In this document: positions 11,641-23,700 of the stretch, piece after piece
Position numbering within the stretch: position 1 is the first letter of the stretch
Layout of the letters: each line of letters starts with the position of its first letter
Origin: Enchytraeus crypticus
Lineage: Eukaryota > Annelida > Clitellata > Enchytraeida > Enchytraeidae
Direction of reading: 5' to 3'
DNA length: 64,000 nucleotides
NCBI GenBank assembly: GCA_905160935.1
Contig: CAJHZI010000311.1
Coordinates: 266,001 to 330,000 of the forward strand
The notes under the pieces: generated by a model
The model's database searches: none
The model's input: only the letters and a program-made list of their open reading frames with translations
What the model was told of the DNA's origin: nothing
Program-made: the position numbers and the translations under genes

Positions 11641-13199
11641 GTTTCGTATAACACAGCAATCGTACGACACATTCGTAGGGCCTATAATATATAGTGTTCT
11701 ATATATTTTTACACTTTAATTCACCTGGGTGACCCAAGAAGTGGAAAATCGTAAACTGTACGTATCTTAAAAACTACCAAACAGGAACTAAGAATTGTAT
11801 AGAAATGCGTATTTGGTGGCGATTTATATTAAAAACAAGACTATGTTTCAGTTTATTAAAATGGCAGAAACGTAAAAGCGATTTATTTCCATACAACATA
11901 AAACTTAGAAGAAATTAAATTCCTCCTATTTCGCTTCATATTCAAATACATACGTCCTCTTATGTGGCACAATAATTTCATGGAATTTCAATTCATTACT
12001 TTAAGAAATCAAATATTTCTGCTAATTTCAGTCCGTCCCGTCAAAATTGTCGTCTATAATTGGCAGAAATGGCAGAAAAGCTGAAATTAAAAAATAAACC
12101 TTTTAATCATCCCATCCATCGCAACATCATTCAGCTACAAGGAAGGGACTATACTTCAGAAACACTCACACATTTAATATACAGAAATTCTTGTCTGAAT
12201 TTTTCTGATCTGAGTCTTCAGTCCCCGTCTCATTTCTAACTGGAGATTTTATCGTAAAAGCTGTTTAAACGCAGTTTTTATAATATTGCGTTGTCTGAGT
12301 TTAAACACAGTATGGTGGGAGATAGTGAATTCTCAATTTTTACTGGAGAGGCAAGTAACAGTTGTAAGACTATGCGTAAAAAATGAAAATGAGTAGGGTA
12401 CTTAAGGCGGTACGGTTTTGAACTCATTTGTTCTTCTGTTAATTCTTGGCCAATTGGATTGCATTCAATAGCAATATTGATGACAGTAGCGGTCTAATTA
12501 TTATATTGAAATTTGAAACGCCAAATGACTATATAGACACTTCTATAATAGTTTATGTTAAATACTTTTAAAAATATTTTAAAAATTTGTTCTCTTGCAA
12601 AACTGATCGAAAATTAAGTCAGTTTATATGTAGGCCTATAGGCTTTATAAATCCTTGAAGATGATGTAAGTAGATATAAATTAGGCTTATCCACTACCTG
12701 TAGTCCGAATAAAAAACTAAATTCATGTGTAAACCACCACGGCTTCAGCATAGATATTGAGTTTTATATTTTCCGATATTATCATGAACAAGATTCTACA
12801 AAATGTACGCAGTCCTCTCTTGCGTACACAGCCTGTATGTACAAACGATTAAATTCAGTAGAGTACAGAGATCTTGGAATAATTAACATAGTGTTCAATG
12901 TACATAAGTATGATACTTCCATGTGTGTGGATGTATTGTGTTTGTATTTGCAAGCATATTTTTAGATAGGCAAATTTATCAAGGTTTATATTTCTGCCTT
13001 AAAAAATTTTTGTATGATAAGGTGTGAACTTACGACTAGACTGGTGTTACAAGTCTTCAAAACTTCTTAAACCACTACAATTAAGTTCAGATAAGTTAAG
13101 TCTATTTAAGTTCATAATAAATTAATAATAATAACCCCAATAAAATAATTAGAATCTTTGGGTAAGCCATTTAACTCCTCAAATCGGGAGGAGTTCTGT
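11641..13199. other. No gene recognised
   Basis: Holds a GGCAGAAATGGCAGAA motif at about 12065 (shared with 49972 and 50147-50202), a small family C fragment (12448-12505) and a family E copy (13030-13105). Confidence 0.55.
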
Positions 13200-13569
13200 C
13201 TGTATACGGCTTTGTTGTATAACCAATATGGCGAATGTTATTGTTTATTTATAAATCGCATGCCTATCGTTTCGCCGGTTTTGTTAGTAAAGTTTTGCTA
13301 AGTATAGGTTTAAGTCTGAAATAATTAACGATTTCTCATAAAGGTAGTATTTATTTTTTATTTGCTTCTTATGCTAATTGTTAAATATGTAAGTAATTTT
13401 ACCGGATGCACAATTACGGTTTACATCGAGATCAACACAATTTTTTTGAAATGGAGATCTTCATCTAATTAGTTTAGTAGAATAACATTTTTTATAATTA
13501 CATCTTTAAATAGACGATAATTATAGGTTGTGACTAGTCAAATGAGAGTTTTGTTATATCAGCTTGCTG

Positions 13570-13652
13570 ATCCATGTAGTGCTCTATATGGAGCATAAGA
13601 GCAGATCTTGAGTGGGAACATGTACCATTGACTTGTCATTTGGCAAAAGACT

Positions 13653-13653
<1 letters not shown>
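13570..13653 (+). mobile_element. SINE-like family F fragment before SF3B3
   Basis: GTAGTGCTCTATATGGAGC, GAGCAGATCTTGAGTGGGAA and GACTTGTCATTTGGCA correspond to the 3' half of family F. Confidence 0.55.
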
Positions 13654-13656
<3 letters not shown>

Positions 13657-13690
<34 letters not shown>

Positions 13691-13710
13691 CTGGAGCTTA
13701 TATATATATA
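13657..13710. repeat. TA microsatellite
   Basis: (TA)n at 13657-13687 and again at 13699-13712 around AATTCTGGAGCTTAT, a 15-mer also present in SF3B3 exon 1. Confidence 0.9.
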
Positions 13711-13864
13711 ATATAGCGGGTGTATTTTGTCTTGAAAAAAAAAAATTTATGTTTTATGAAATATTACATTCTATAGAGTATAAAACAGTCTATTATAAAT
13801 AATAGATTTATTTGTATTTTAGATAAATATATTAGCAGTTTAATTCAGTGGATATTCTTTGAAC

Positions 13865-16800
13865 ATGTTTCTCTACAACTTAACCCTTCAGAGGGCAACC
13901 GGAATAACTCATGTTATTCATGGAAACTTTTCCGGCACCAAGCAGCAGGAGTTGGTTATGTCGAGAGGTAAAATTCTGGAGCTTATGCGTCCAGATCCAA
14001 ATACGGGAAAGGTTTATCCTCTACTTGCCACGGAAGTTTTTGGAGTTATTCGCTCTCTCATGCCGTTCAGACTAACGGGTGGATCGAAAGGTTTGTGATC
14101 ACGTTCTAATTCTGCTATATATCAAGACTGTATTAATAATAACCTGCCAGGAACTTGTAAAGTGGTCTCAAAGACCAGACACCGGTCACGACAACACTAT
14201 TGAAATTGTCAGAGGATATTACTATCATTATTATAGTTAAATTTGATTACTGGAATAGCTATGGTAAACAAAAACAACGAGGTTGCTTGTTAAATAGCTC
14301 TACCTATTAGTAGTTAATTTATCGAGTTATAGTGTTATTCTCGTCTCACTAGATTGCCCGATTATGGTATATATCTAGTTTCACCATATCATTTGGAATT
14401 CATCACTTTCAGTAGGAAAAATCAGAAATTAAATTCTAACGCATTACTGTTTACACTGGTTGAACTTGGCCCTATACGCTCGCGTAGCGTTAGGCGCACG
14501 TCTCCGGTTAACTCACCTCTCCAGTTAGGGTTCTACTAATCCAGTCAGTATGGCTGAGTTGGGCATAGAGATGGCGCTGCAAAGGGCATTAAAGAAAATA
14601 GAAGAACTAGAATCTGAGCTAGCCTTCTATAAAGAAATATAAGATACTCCAGAAGAATATAGAACTCCAGAAGAATATAGAGCACTGCGAAATACAGTTG
14701 AGCAAAACAAGTATCAATGGCATACTTATGAAAATAAACAAGATAGACCTCTCAGAGTTATCGCAAAAAATTTGCTTTCTTCATGTGATCCAGAAGAAAT
14801 TAAATCAGAATTGCAAAATCAAAACTACAAAATAATCCAGGTTGAACCTAGGTTTAAGAAGACAACTGAAGGAAATGTTCAATGTTCCCTTACTTGTGTT
14901 TACTCTCGTTTTTGAACAGACAGAGGACATTAAACGAGTTTTCAACATTCAATACCTGTGTCACATGAGAGTCAAGATTGAGGCCATAAGAACAAATAAA
15001 GTAATCCCTCAATGTAAAAGATGCCAAAGATATGGCCACACTAAAAAATTTTGCTATCGCTATTTTGTGTGTGTTAAAATGTGCTGGTAAGCACAGTTCA
15101 TCCCAATGTACGAAAGCAAATGATCTGCCAGCTAAATGTTCAAACTGCGGCGAAGCTCATCCGGCAAGCTATAGAGGCTGTGTGATAGCCAAAGAACTTC
15201 AGAAGCGAAGGCAAGAATCTCAAACACCTAAAACAACTACTGCTCTCTTGAAGCCTGCTGGTATTGTCCAGAACGGTATCACATATTCCATGGCAACTAA
15301 AGTACAGTAAAAAGTTCCTGCACCCAGTGACGTCCAGGCATCTGATCTAAGACAAATGTTTACGCATATGATGGAGATATTTAAGAAAGTTGGTGAAAGG
15401 CTAAATGTTCTAGAGGCTGAGACAAATTCACCAACTAAAAACTTAAATTCTAATAATGGATAGAACAGATTTAAGAATAGCACTCTGGAATGCCAACATC
15501 ATTCTGAACAAAAAGACTGAATTGGAGGTATTCGTACAAAGTCAGTCAATAGATGTCTGCTTAATAATGGAAATGCATTTTACAAGAGAGTCATACCTAA
15601 AAATTAGAGGTTACAAATGTTATCATACAACACATCCAGAAAATCAGGCGAGAGGAGGCAGTGCAGTTATTGTTAAGGATTCAATAGATCATTATGAAGA
15701 AGGATATTTGCAAAAGCCAGAAATACAGCTAACCCTAGTTTCTATCATATCAATGAAACAAACTTTTATTATAGGCGCTGCCTATATTCCACCCAGACAT
15801 AACCTTAAAGCAGCACAATATAAAGTACTTCTGCAACAACTCGGCGAGAGATTTATTCTTGGAGGTGATTTCAACGCTAAGCATGTAGACTGGGGTTCTA
15901 GAATAACTACAACTAAAGGTAGTGAGCTAAGAAAAGCTATCAAAGAACTGGTCTACAACTTTAAGTCAATAGGTAAACCACTTACTGGCCAACATATACT
16001 AATAAACTTCCTGATCTGTTGGACTTCTTCATCACCAGGAAAGTTTCATCAAACTTCCTCCACACGAATGATAACTATGATCTCAACTCTGACCACTCTG
16101 CAGTACTTCTCACACTAAGTGAGAAAATAATCAAAATTAAATCTCGACCTACATTGATAAATAAAACTACAAATTGGATGGGTTTCAAATGCAATCTGCA
16201 AAACAATATTAACTTAAAAATTGCTCTAAAAACAAAAGAGCAGCTAGAAGAAGAAGCTGAGAAATTTGTAAGAATTGTACAGAATGCAGCTCTCAGAAAT
16301 ACTCGAGAAAGAACTTTCTCTACTCCAGGTAAAAACTTTCATATTGAAATCAGGCAGCTTGTGACTGAAAAACGAAAGGCAAGACGAAGGTGGCAGCAAA
16401 CTAGAGATCCAGGAGATAAAACTATTCTAAACAATAAAACTCAAAACTTGAAAAGAGAAATACAGAAATTAAAGGAAGAGTCTATGGATTCATATCTAAG
16501 TAATCTAACGCCAAACCGTGATGGCAATTACTCTCTATGGAAAGCTACAAAGAAAATTAAGACCTGTCATCTCAATTCCTCCAATCAGGAAGGGAACTGA
16601 ACTCTGGGCCAGAAGCAATAAACAGGAAGCTGATCTGTTTGCAGAAAGTCTGTATGAGATTTTTCAACCAAATCAAATACAGAGCAATATTTCACTTCAC
16701 CTATCTCAAATGGCAAATTTGAAAATATTCCATTTACTATGCCTAACGAATTGGCTCATGAGATAAAAACAAATTTAAGTCCAAAGAAGGCTCCAGGTTT

Positions 16801-17735
16801 TGATCTGATAACAACTGGACGTATTTTGAAAGAATTGCCTAGGAAAGGATTAGTCATGTTGACTTACTTAATTAATGCTGAATTTCGACTAAGATATATT
16901 CCTGATATCTGGAAAGTGGCAGAGGTAATTATGATACCAAAGCCAGATAAACCCCCACTGATGTTAAATCATACAGGCCTATTTCTCTTCTACCAGTTAT
17001 ATTGAAGTTTTTGAAAAGCTACTGTTGAAAAGAATGAAACCGATCATTGAAATACGCAAGTTAATCCCTGATTTTCAGTTCGGTTTTAGGAAAAAGCATA
17101 CTACAATAGAACAGGTACATCGTATATCTGATATAATTGAGAATGCACTAGAGAAAAAAAGTTAGCACAGCAGTATTCCTTGACATAGCTGCTGCTTTTG
17201 ATAAGGTTTGGCATGAAGGCTTGGTACATAAACTCACGCAGCAGATGCCGCCACAGTATACCGAGATTTTAACGTCATATGTCTCAAATAGAACATACAG
17301 AGTAAAATATGAAAACGAACATTCTGATCTCAAAGATATACATGCTGGTGTCACACAAGGAAGTGTTATAGGACCAATCCTCTACCTGCTCTATACTTGC
17401 GATATTCCAGTTATGGGAGGAGTTACTCTGGCAACACTTGCAGATGATACAGCAATAATCGCAACTGGAAAAGATCTCGCCATATCCACGAGCATAGTAC
17501 AAGCAGTGTGTAATAAATTTCTGGAATGGACTAAATCTTGGAAGATAAAGTTAAATGAACAGAAGTCTATTCACGTAAACTTTACAAATAAAAGAATAAA
17601 GAATCCGAAAAGGCTCTCTATCAATGGTACAGAAGTCACATATGAAAATAATGCCAAATATCTTGGTATGAATCTAGATAATAAGCTGAGATGGAAAGAG
17701 CATGTTCAGAAGAAAAGAAATGAGCTCAACCTCAG

Positions 17736-17777
<42 letters not shown>

Positions 17778-20700
17778 TTAGAGTGCTACAGTCATCAATG
17801 ACAACATCAAGCACTATTGAGACAAAAATCAAGCCAGCGAGCAAAAAGAAGGTCCAAAAACGGTGCAAAATCCGGAAATTCAGTCCAAAGTAAAGGGAGT
17901 TAAAGAAAAGATGCTTTAGGCGCAGGTCGCTGCTCATGAACACTGGATGGAAAAGAGAGATGGAAAAGATAGGTCTTCAACTACCTATGGAATAGCTCAT
18001 AGGAAAGCAAAGGCCGATGTGATTCAAATGAAGCTTTCCGATGATTGGATGGAAGAGAATTCCAGATCTGCGGTGCAGCATGCTGGAAAGAACGATTAGA
18101 TAACTTAGAGCGTGAAGGTAAGCTAGGTCTCACAAGAGTAATTGACTTAGAAGACCGAGTAACAGCAGGCTGCATCACTTTAATCAAGTGAGACATACAA
18201 GTTTGTCCAGGGATGGTGATGGACTTGTAGGTTAACGAAGCTGTTTTATAAAAGATACGCTCTTTAATCTTTAGCCAGTGCAAAGACTTTATAATAGGCG
18301 TAACATGTGAGTACTTGGAACTACAAGAAATTGCCCGCGCAAGAGAATTCTGAACAAACTGCAACCGATCAATCTCACAGCCAGGGAGATTTAAAAACAG
18401 GGAATTGCAGTAGTCCAACTTCGATTGCACAAGAGCAGCACCAATTGTAGAAGCTGTCTCACGTGACAAATATGGACGTATTCGATGAAGATCACGGATA
18501 TGGAAGAAACACGCTTGTGAATATAGGCAATACTACTGGCTTATTGGACGAAATTCTAAACTCTCGATACATAATAAACTAATAATATACTCTCAAGTGT
18601 TGAAGCCAGTCTGGCTATATGGATGTCAAATTTGGGGCTGTACCAAATCATCTAATACTAAGATTGTCCAGACGTTCCAGAATAAGGTGTTAAGAAACAT
18701 TGTAAATGCTCCTTGGTACATCAGAAATAATGATATTCATCTTGATCTGAAAATACCCCTGGTAGTAGAAGTAATAAGAAACTCGATAACAAGACATCAA
18801 GACCGACTCAGTCATCACATCAATCCGCAAGCTCTTCAACTACTGAACCAACTACGTCGCTTCCGCAGGCTGAAGAGGACTAAGCCCTTCGAACTAGTGT
18901 AATAATTTAGTCACTAGACTAGATCAGAAGCCTTCTATAAGTAATATACTTTAAAACTACTTCATAAGATGTTGAAATTATTTACTTTTGCAACCGAAAC
19001 GTAATCATTGGATTATCTTTAGTTAAAAGTACTCTCAGACTGTTAGAACAAAATTAATGGTTGGTCTTAGCAGACCAGTTTTAATTCTTTAAATATTAAA
19101 AAAAAATTTATTACTGATTTCAATAAACTGGGGAAATAAATATGTGAAACTTGTGTTTATTAATACTAATTCTTTTAAAAGCTTTTTCATTTTAGAGGTT
19201 TAAATTAATAATGTCAAACAAATTGATGAAAATCTGTTTCTCTGCATTAACGCCCACCCCTGTTTATCTTTTCAAATCATCTAGTTGGGAGTCTTGACAG
19301 CTTGTTACTCGTTAGCTTGTAGTGCTTGCTGTTTTAAAGTAAACTATTTTATGTATAAATCTTGAATTTACTGTTATCTATCTCTAGAGATAGGCTCACT
19401 GTTTGTTATCAATAGTTATATTCTTAACTGTTATTTTTTAAACTGGAGTGGTGCTTGCAAAAAATAATATTTTGTTGTAAGAAGGCACCATTTTATTTAT
19501 GTACTTGAGTCGCTGAATAATATTTAAAGTTAATGATTATGTGCTGTATTCGAATTAAGATTTTATTTTATTTTATTACTGCTTTTAATTGAAATGTATG
19601 TTTTTAACTCTGCTGCAGATTATATTGTGATTGGCTCAGACTCGGGAAGAATTACCATACTGGAGTATGCTCCTGCTAAGAATGCATTTGAGAGGGTTTG
19701 CATTTTTACCATTGACTTGTAGCTAGAACTGTGAAAGTAATAGTTAAAGTAATAGTCAGCCCGGTTATTAAGAATTTCTCTAACCATTAACGATTCACTA
19801 AGTATTAACAAAGCTAATAGCCGTGCTAGTAGCAATGTCAATAACTATGACATTGCTGGTATAGATGTAATCATTAAGTACCTGGCTGGAGCCAGTGGCG
19901 ATGTCGGTAAGACATTCGACTGCGAATTAGTATGTGTGGGGATCAGAGCCTGGGCTCGCCCGTCGCTGATATCGCTTTCGAGTGAGGAAACCAACGTTAT
20001 CATTAGCTTTAGCTTTTTTGATACAGATTCCCACAGGACTATATGCTAGTTTGTTGTACTATTGTACAGGTTCATCAGGAGACTTTTGGTAAGAGCGGTT
20101 GCAGGAGAATTGTTCCAGGACAGTATCTGGCTGTGGATCCCAAGGGCAGAGCCATGATGATAGGTTAGCTTCTACTCCTGTCTGCATCACCTATTTGAAC
20201 TAATTCTTATAGTACATATTTCATCAGACAGCTTTAAAAGTTTTTAAGTTACTTAGTAACTGCAGTTACTGATAAAACGTACACACGTAGGGTTAATTTT
20301 TATTTCAATCTGTCTGTTTCACATTCATGAGCAAACTATTTTATACTCATGATCGTCATCAGATCCTTGCGTTCTGTACAGAACATAGGGCGGCAACATT
20401 CCTCCATTCTTTTCTATCATCAGCAATCTTCACAGTGTCTTCCCGTGAAATGTTTAATGATCTAATTTTATACTCAACACACTTTAAATGGAATATTGTT
20501 AACTACCACTGTCAATAATTTATCAACATTGAGACCTTCCAGAGTAATTGCTCCACAAAAGCAGCCAGCTAGTTAGAATTGCTTACTAATAGAATGGAAT
20601 GAACTGCCTGTGAATAGTTATATAGTACATTTTAACATTTGATTGGCAGAGATTGAAACGTTGATTATAGCGTTGTATAACTGCTTGCGTCACAGGAGCA

Positions 20701-23700
20701 GTAGAGAATCAGAAGTTGGTTTATATATTGGACATTTGATTGGCCTAGATTGCGCAGAAACGTTGGACATTTGATTGGCAGAAACGTTGATTATAGCGTT
20801 GTATAACTGTTTATGTCACAGGAGCGGTAGAGAAGCAGAAGCTTGTCTATATATTGAACAGAGACGCCCAGGCCAGACTGACCATATCGTCTCCTCTGGA
20901 GGCACACAAGTCCAATACTCTGGTCTATCACATGGTTGGCGTGGATGTGGGCTTTGAGAACCCGACCTTCGCCTGTCTGGAAATAGACTACGAGGTGCGT
21001 TGATCTTGAGATTTTGTTTTTAAACTCTTTTAATTTGCTGACTGTTCATTGAAGTGTTAAAGCTATAAATTTAAGCTATAGTGCAAGCCTGATGGTAGCA
21101 TTTCAAACTATATCCATATAAATTATATTCTTACTACTGACTTATAATATCGTTTAAACTGATATATCCTTAAGGCGACTTATATCCTTTAAGCTGGCTT
21201 ATATCCTTTAAGCCGACTTATATCCTTTATGCAGACTTATATCCTTTCAGCCGACTTATATTCTTTCAGCCAACTTATATTCTTTAAGCAGACTTATATC
21301 CTTTCAGCCGACTTATATCCTTTAAGCAGACTTATATCCTTTCAGCCGACTTATATCCTTTAAGCAGACTTATATCTTTAAAGCCAGCTTATATTCTTGA
21401 AGTCTGCTTATATCCTTCACATTAATATTACATGGTGCTTGACATTAACTTGCATGGTGCTTGACATTAACTTGCATGGTGCTTGACATTAACTTGCATG
21501 GTGCTTGATCGTACTGTGCCTGAAACTGATTGTGATGAATTACTTGGCCTTTAGAAAGTTGATGATTACTCGACTGTAGAATGATAAATAATGAATAGAA
21601 AAAGTGGTTCCTTGTGGATTGATAGCAGTGTGTGATGAGAATGGTAGATCTATAGAACTTGAAGGAAGTTACTGCAGGTTATATCTTGATGGATTGACTG
21701 AAATTCTATATTGATTGATTGATGGATTGATTGAGGGATGTATCTGTCTCTACTCTGTTTCAGACCACATAAGATCTAGACTGATTGATTGATTGTATAT
21801 TGTTTGATTGATTGTATATTGATTGATGGATCGATTGATTGAGAGATATATCTGTTGCTACTTGTTCATACAACGTAAGATCTTGATTGATTGATTGATT
21901 GTATAGGAAGCGGACAACGATGCTACGGGAGAGATGGTACAGAAGACGCAGCAGATGTTGACGTACTATGAGTTAGATCTTGGACTGAATCACGTCGTTA
22001 GGAAGTACGCCGAGCAGCTAGAAGAGCACGCCAACTTCCTCATCTCTGGTTGGTGTCGTAGTCGCTTACGTTTGTTGTCAGATAATTATGATGTTTATGC
22101 TGATGTTAATATTTGTGTGTGCAGTGACTGGAGGTACCGAGGGACCCATTGGTATGTTGATATCTCTCTCTCTCTTCGTGCACTGTCTAATGGCAGGTCC
22201 ATGTTGTATAACGCCTCCACGCTTCTCTTCCTTTCACATTTCACTCCATGTCCACATATGAGTGAATCTTTATGTGGGCATGAAGAGGAAAGCAGAAGCC
22301 AGAGAAGCGTGGTGGCAATATATGATGTTGATGTGTATACTGTGTGCATATTTGTATGTGATGATGTGTACAGTACCTGGAGATACATAGGGATCCAGTG
22401 GTGTGTTGAAGTGTATACTGTTGTGCATATTTGTATGTGGTGATGTGTACAGTACCTGGAGATACATAGGGACCCAGTGGTGTGTTGATGTGTATACTGC
22501 TGTGCATATTTGTGTGTGGTGATGTGTACAGTACCTGGAGATACATAGGGACCCAGTGGTGTGTTGATGTATATACATGTACATATTTGTGTGTGGTGAT
22601 GTGTACAGTACCTGGCTGATGTATATACATGTACATATTTGTGTGTGATGATGTGTACAGTGCCTGGAGGTACAGAAGGACCGAGTGGTGTGTTGATCTG
22701 TTCTGAGAACTACATCACATACAAGAACTTCGGAGATCAGCCTGACATAAGATGCCCTATACCAAGACGCAGGGTCGGTATTATTTATAATTCTTTGAAT
22801 TTAAAAGCATTTTAATTATCCAGGAGTGTAAGACAACATCACATCATCATATCATTTGCAAAGTGATTTGAGATATTTTTAGAAACAACATGTAGTTATA
22901 AAGCTGGGCTTACAGTATTGAAAGAATTTATTTAAATGTTTTGTGTTCATTTATCTCTTTATAGATTTATGCTCTCTCTTCGTTTTCCCAATTCATCTTC
23001 ATTCGTACCTCCATGGATTCATCCTTACTGGTATCTCCATAATTCGTGTTGTTACCGAATTTCAATGATGAATTTTATAATGCATGTGGTAGAATCAGAT
23101 GTATTTCTAAATGATGTTTTCTATAAGTATTGTGTATTTGCTTGTACAGAATGATCTGGATGATCCTGAGAGAGGAATGATATTTGTGTGCAGCGCCTCT
23201 CACAAAACAAAGGTATTAACTATTATTCTGACTTGATATAAAAAAATTGTCAGTGGAGGATATTTTCTTAAATCGGTACTGAGGAATTAAGGTGATGTTA
23301 ATTAAATTGCTGATATGAGAAACGGTTTAGCATTTTTCTAAGTATATCTCTAGGTTTAATTGTGGATGGCATTTGTCTAATTGGTCAAGAGAGCTCTTCA
23401 GAATTGTGAGACATAGGTTCAAATACTTAACCAGCAGTAATAGACTAGTATTGTTGGAAGGTGATTCTTGAGTCGGGATAAACTGCACTGTATGGCATCA
23501 TCGTCGTCATCTTCTTCCCCTGAATCCTTGATTATGCTTTGCATTTTGTTATATTTAGAAAGATGTGTTTAAGATAATTTATATAAACTCTACTTGTAGA
23601 TACTCTTTGAGAATTACAATTTAGAATGGGCTACTTAAAACTGTGTTATTAATATTATATGATCAGTAAGGAAATATTGTAACTTTCTGTACACACAGTC

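Larger units (their letters stand above)
13200..13860 (+). promoter_or_regulatory. Probable SF3B3 promoter and 5'UTR region
   Basis: The 660 bases before the SF3B3 start codon contain CCAATATGGCGAATG at about 13223, which resembles the ATGGCG (YY1-type) motif common in housekeeping promoters, and no TATA box close to it. A TA microsatellite lies at 13657-13687. TATTAGCAG at about 13831-13839 could be the 3' end of a 5'UTR intron. This is placement by proximity and motif only. Confidence 0.3.
14445..18901 (+). mobile_element. Jockey-type non-LTR retrotransposon, decayed and interrupted, in SF3B3 intron 1
   Basis: A LINE in the same orientation as the host gene. It has a gag-like ORF1 with zinc knuckles (14550-15310) and an ORF2 with an apurinic-like endonuclease followed by reverse transcriptase (15456-18901). 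Gene order, the two-ORF layout and motif spacing match the jockey group. It is broken by a stop in ORF1, several frameshifts, and a roughly 780-bp nested insertion at about 17738-18510. The GC-richer stretch at about 14465-14545 may be its 5' end with internal promoter. No clean target-site duplication was identified. Confidence 0.88.

Noticed and set aside
21934-22443. 169-codon frame continuing from exon 5 into intron 5
   Set aside because: It reads through the true exon 5 donor at 22048. The downstream part is decoy and repeat sequence, although splicing to the 22125 acceptor would use some of it.
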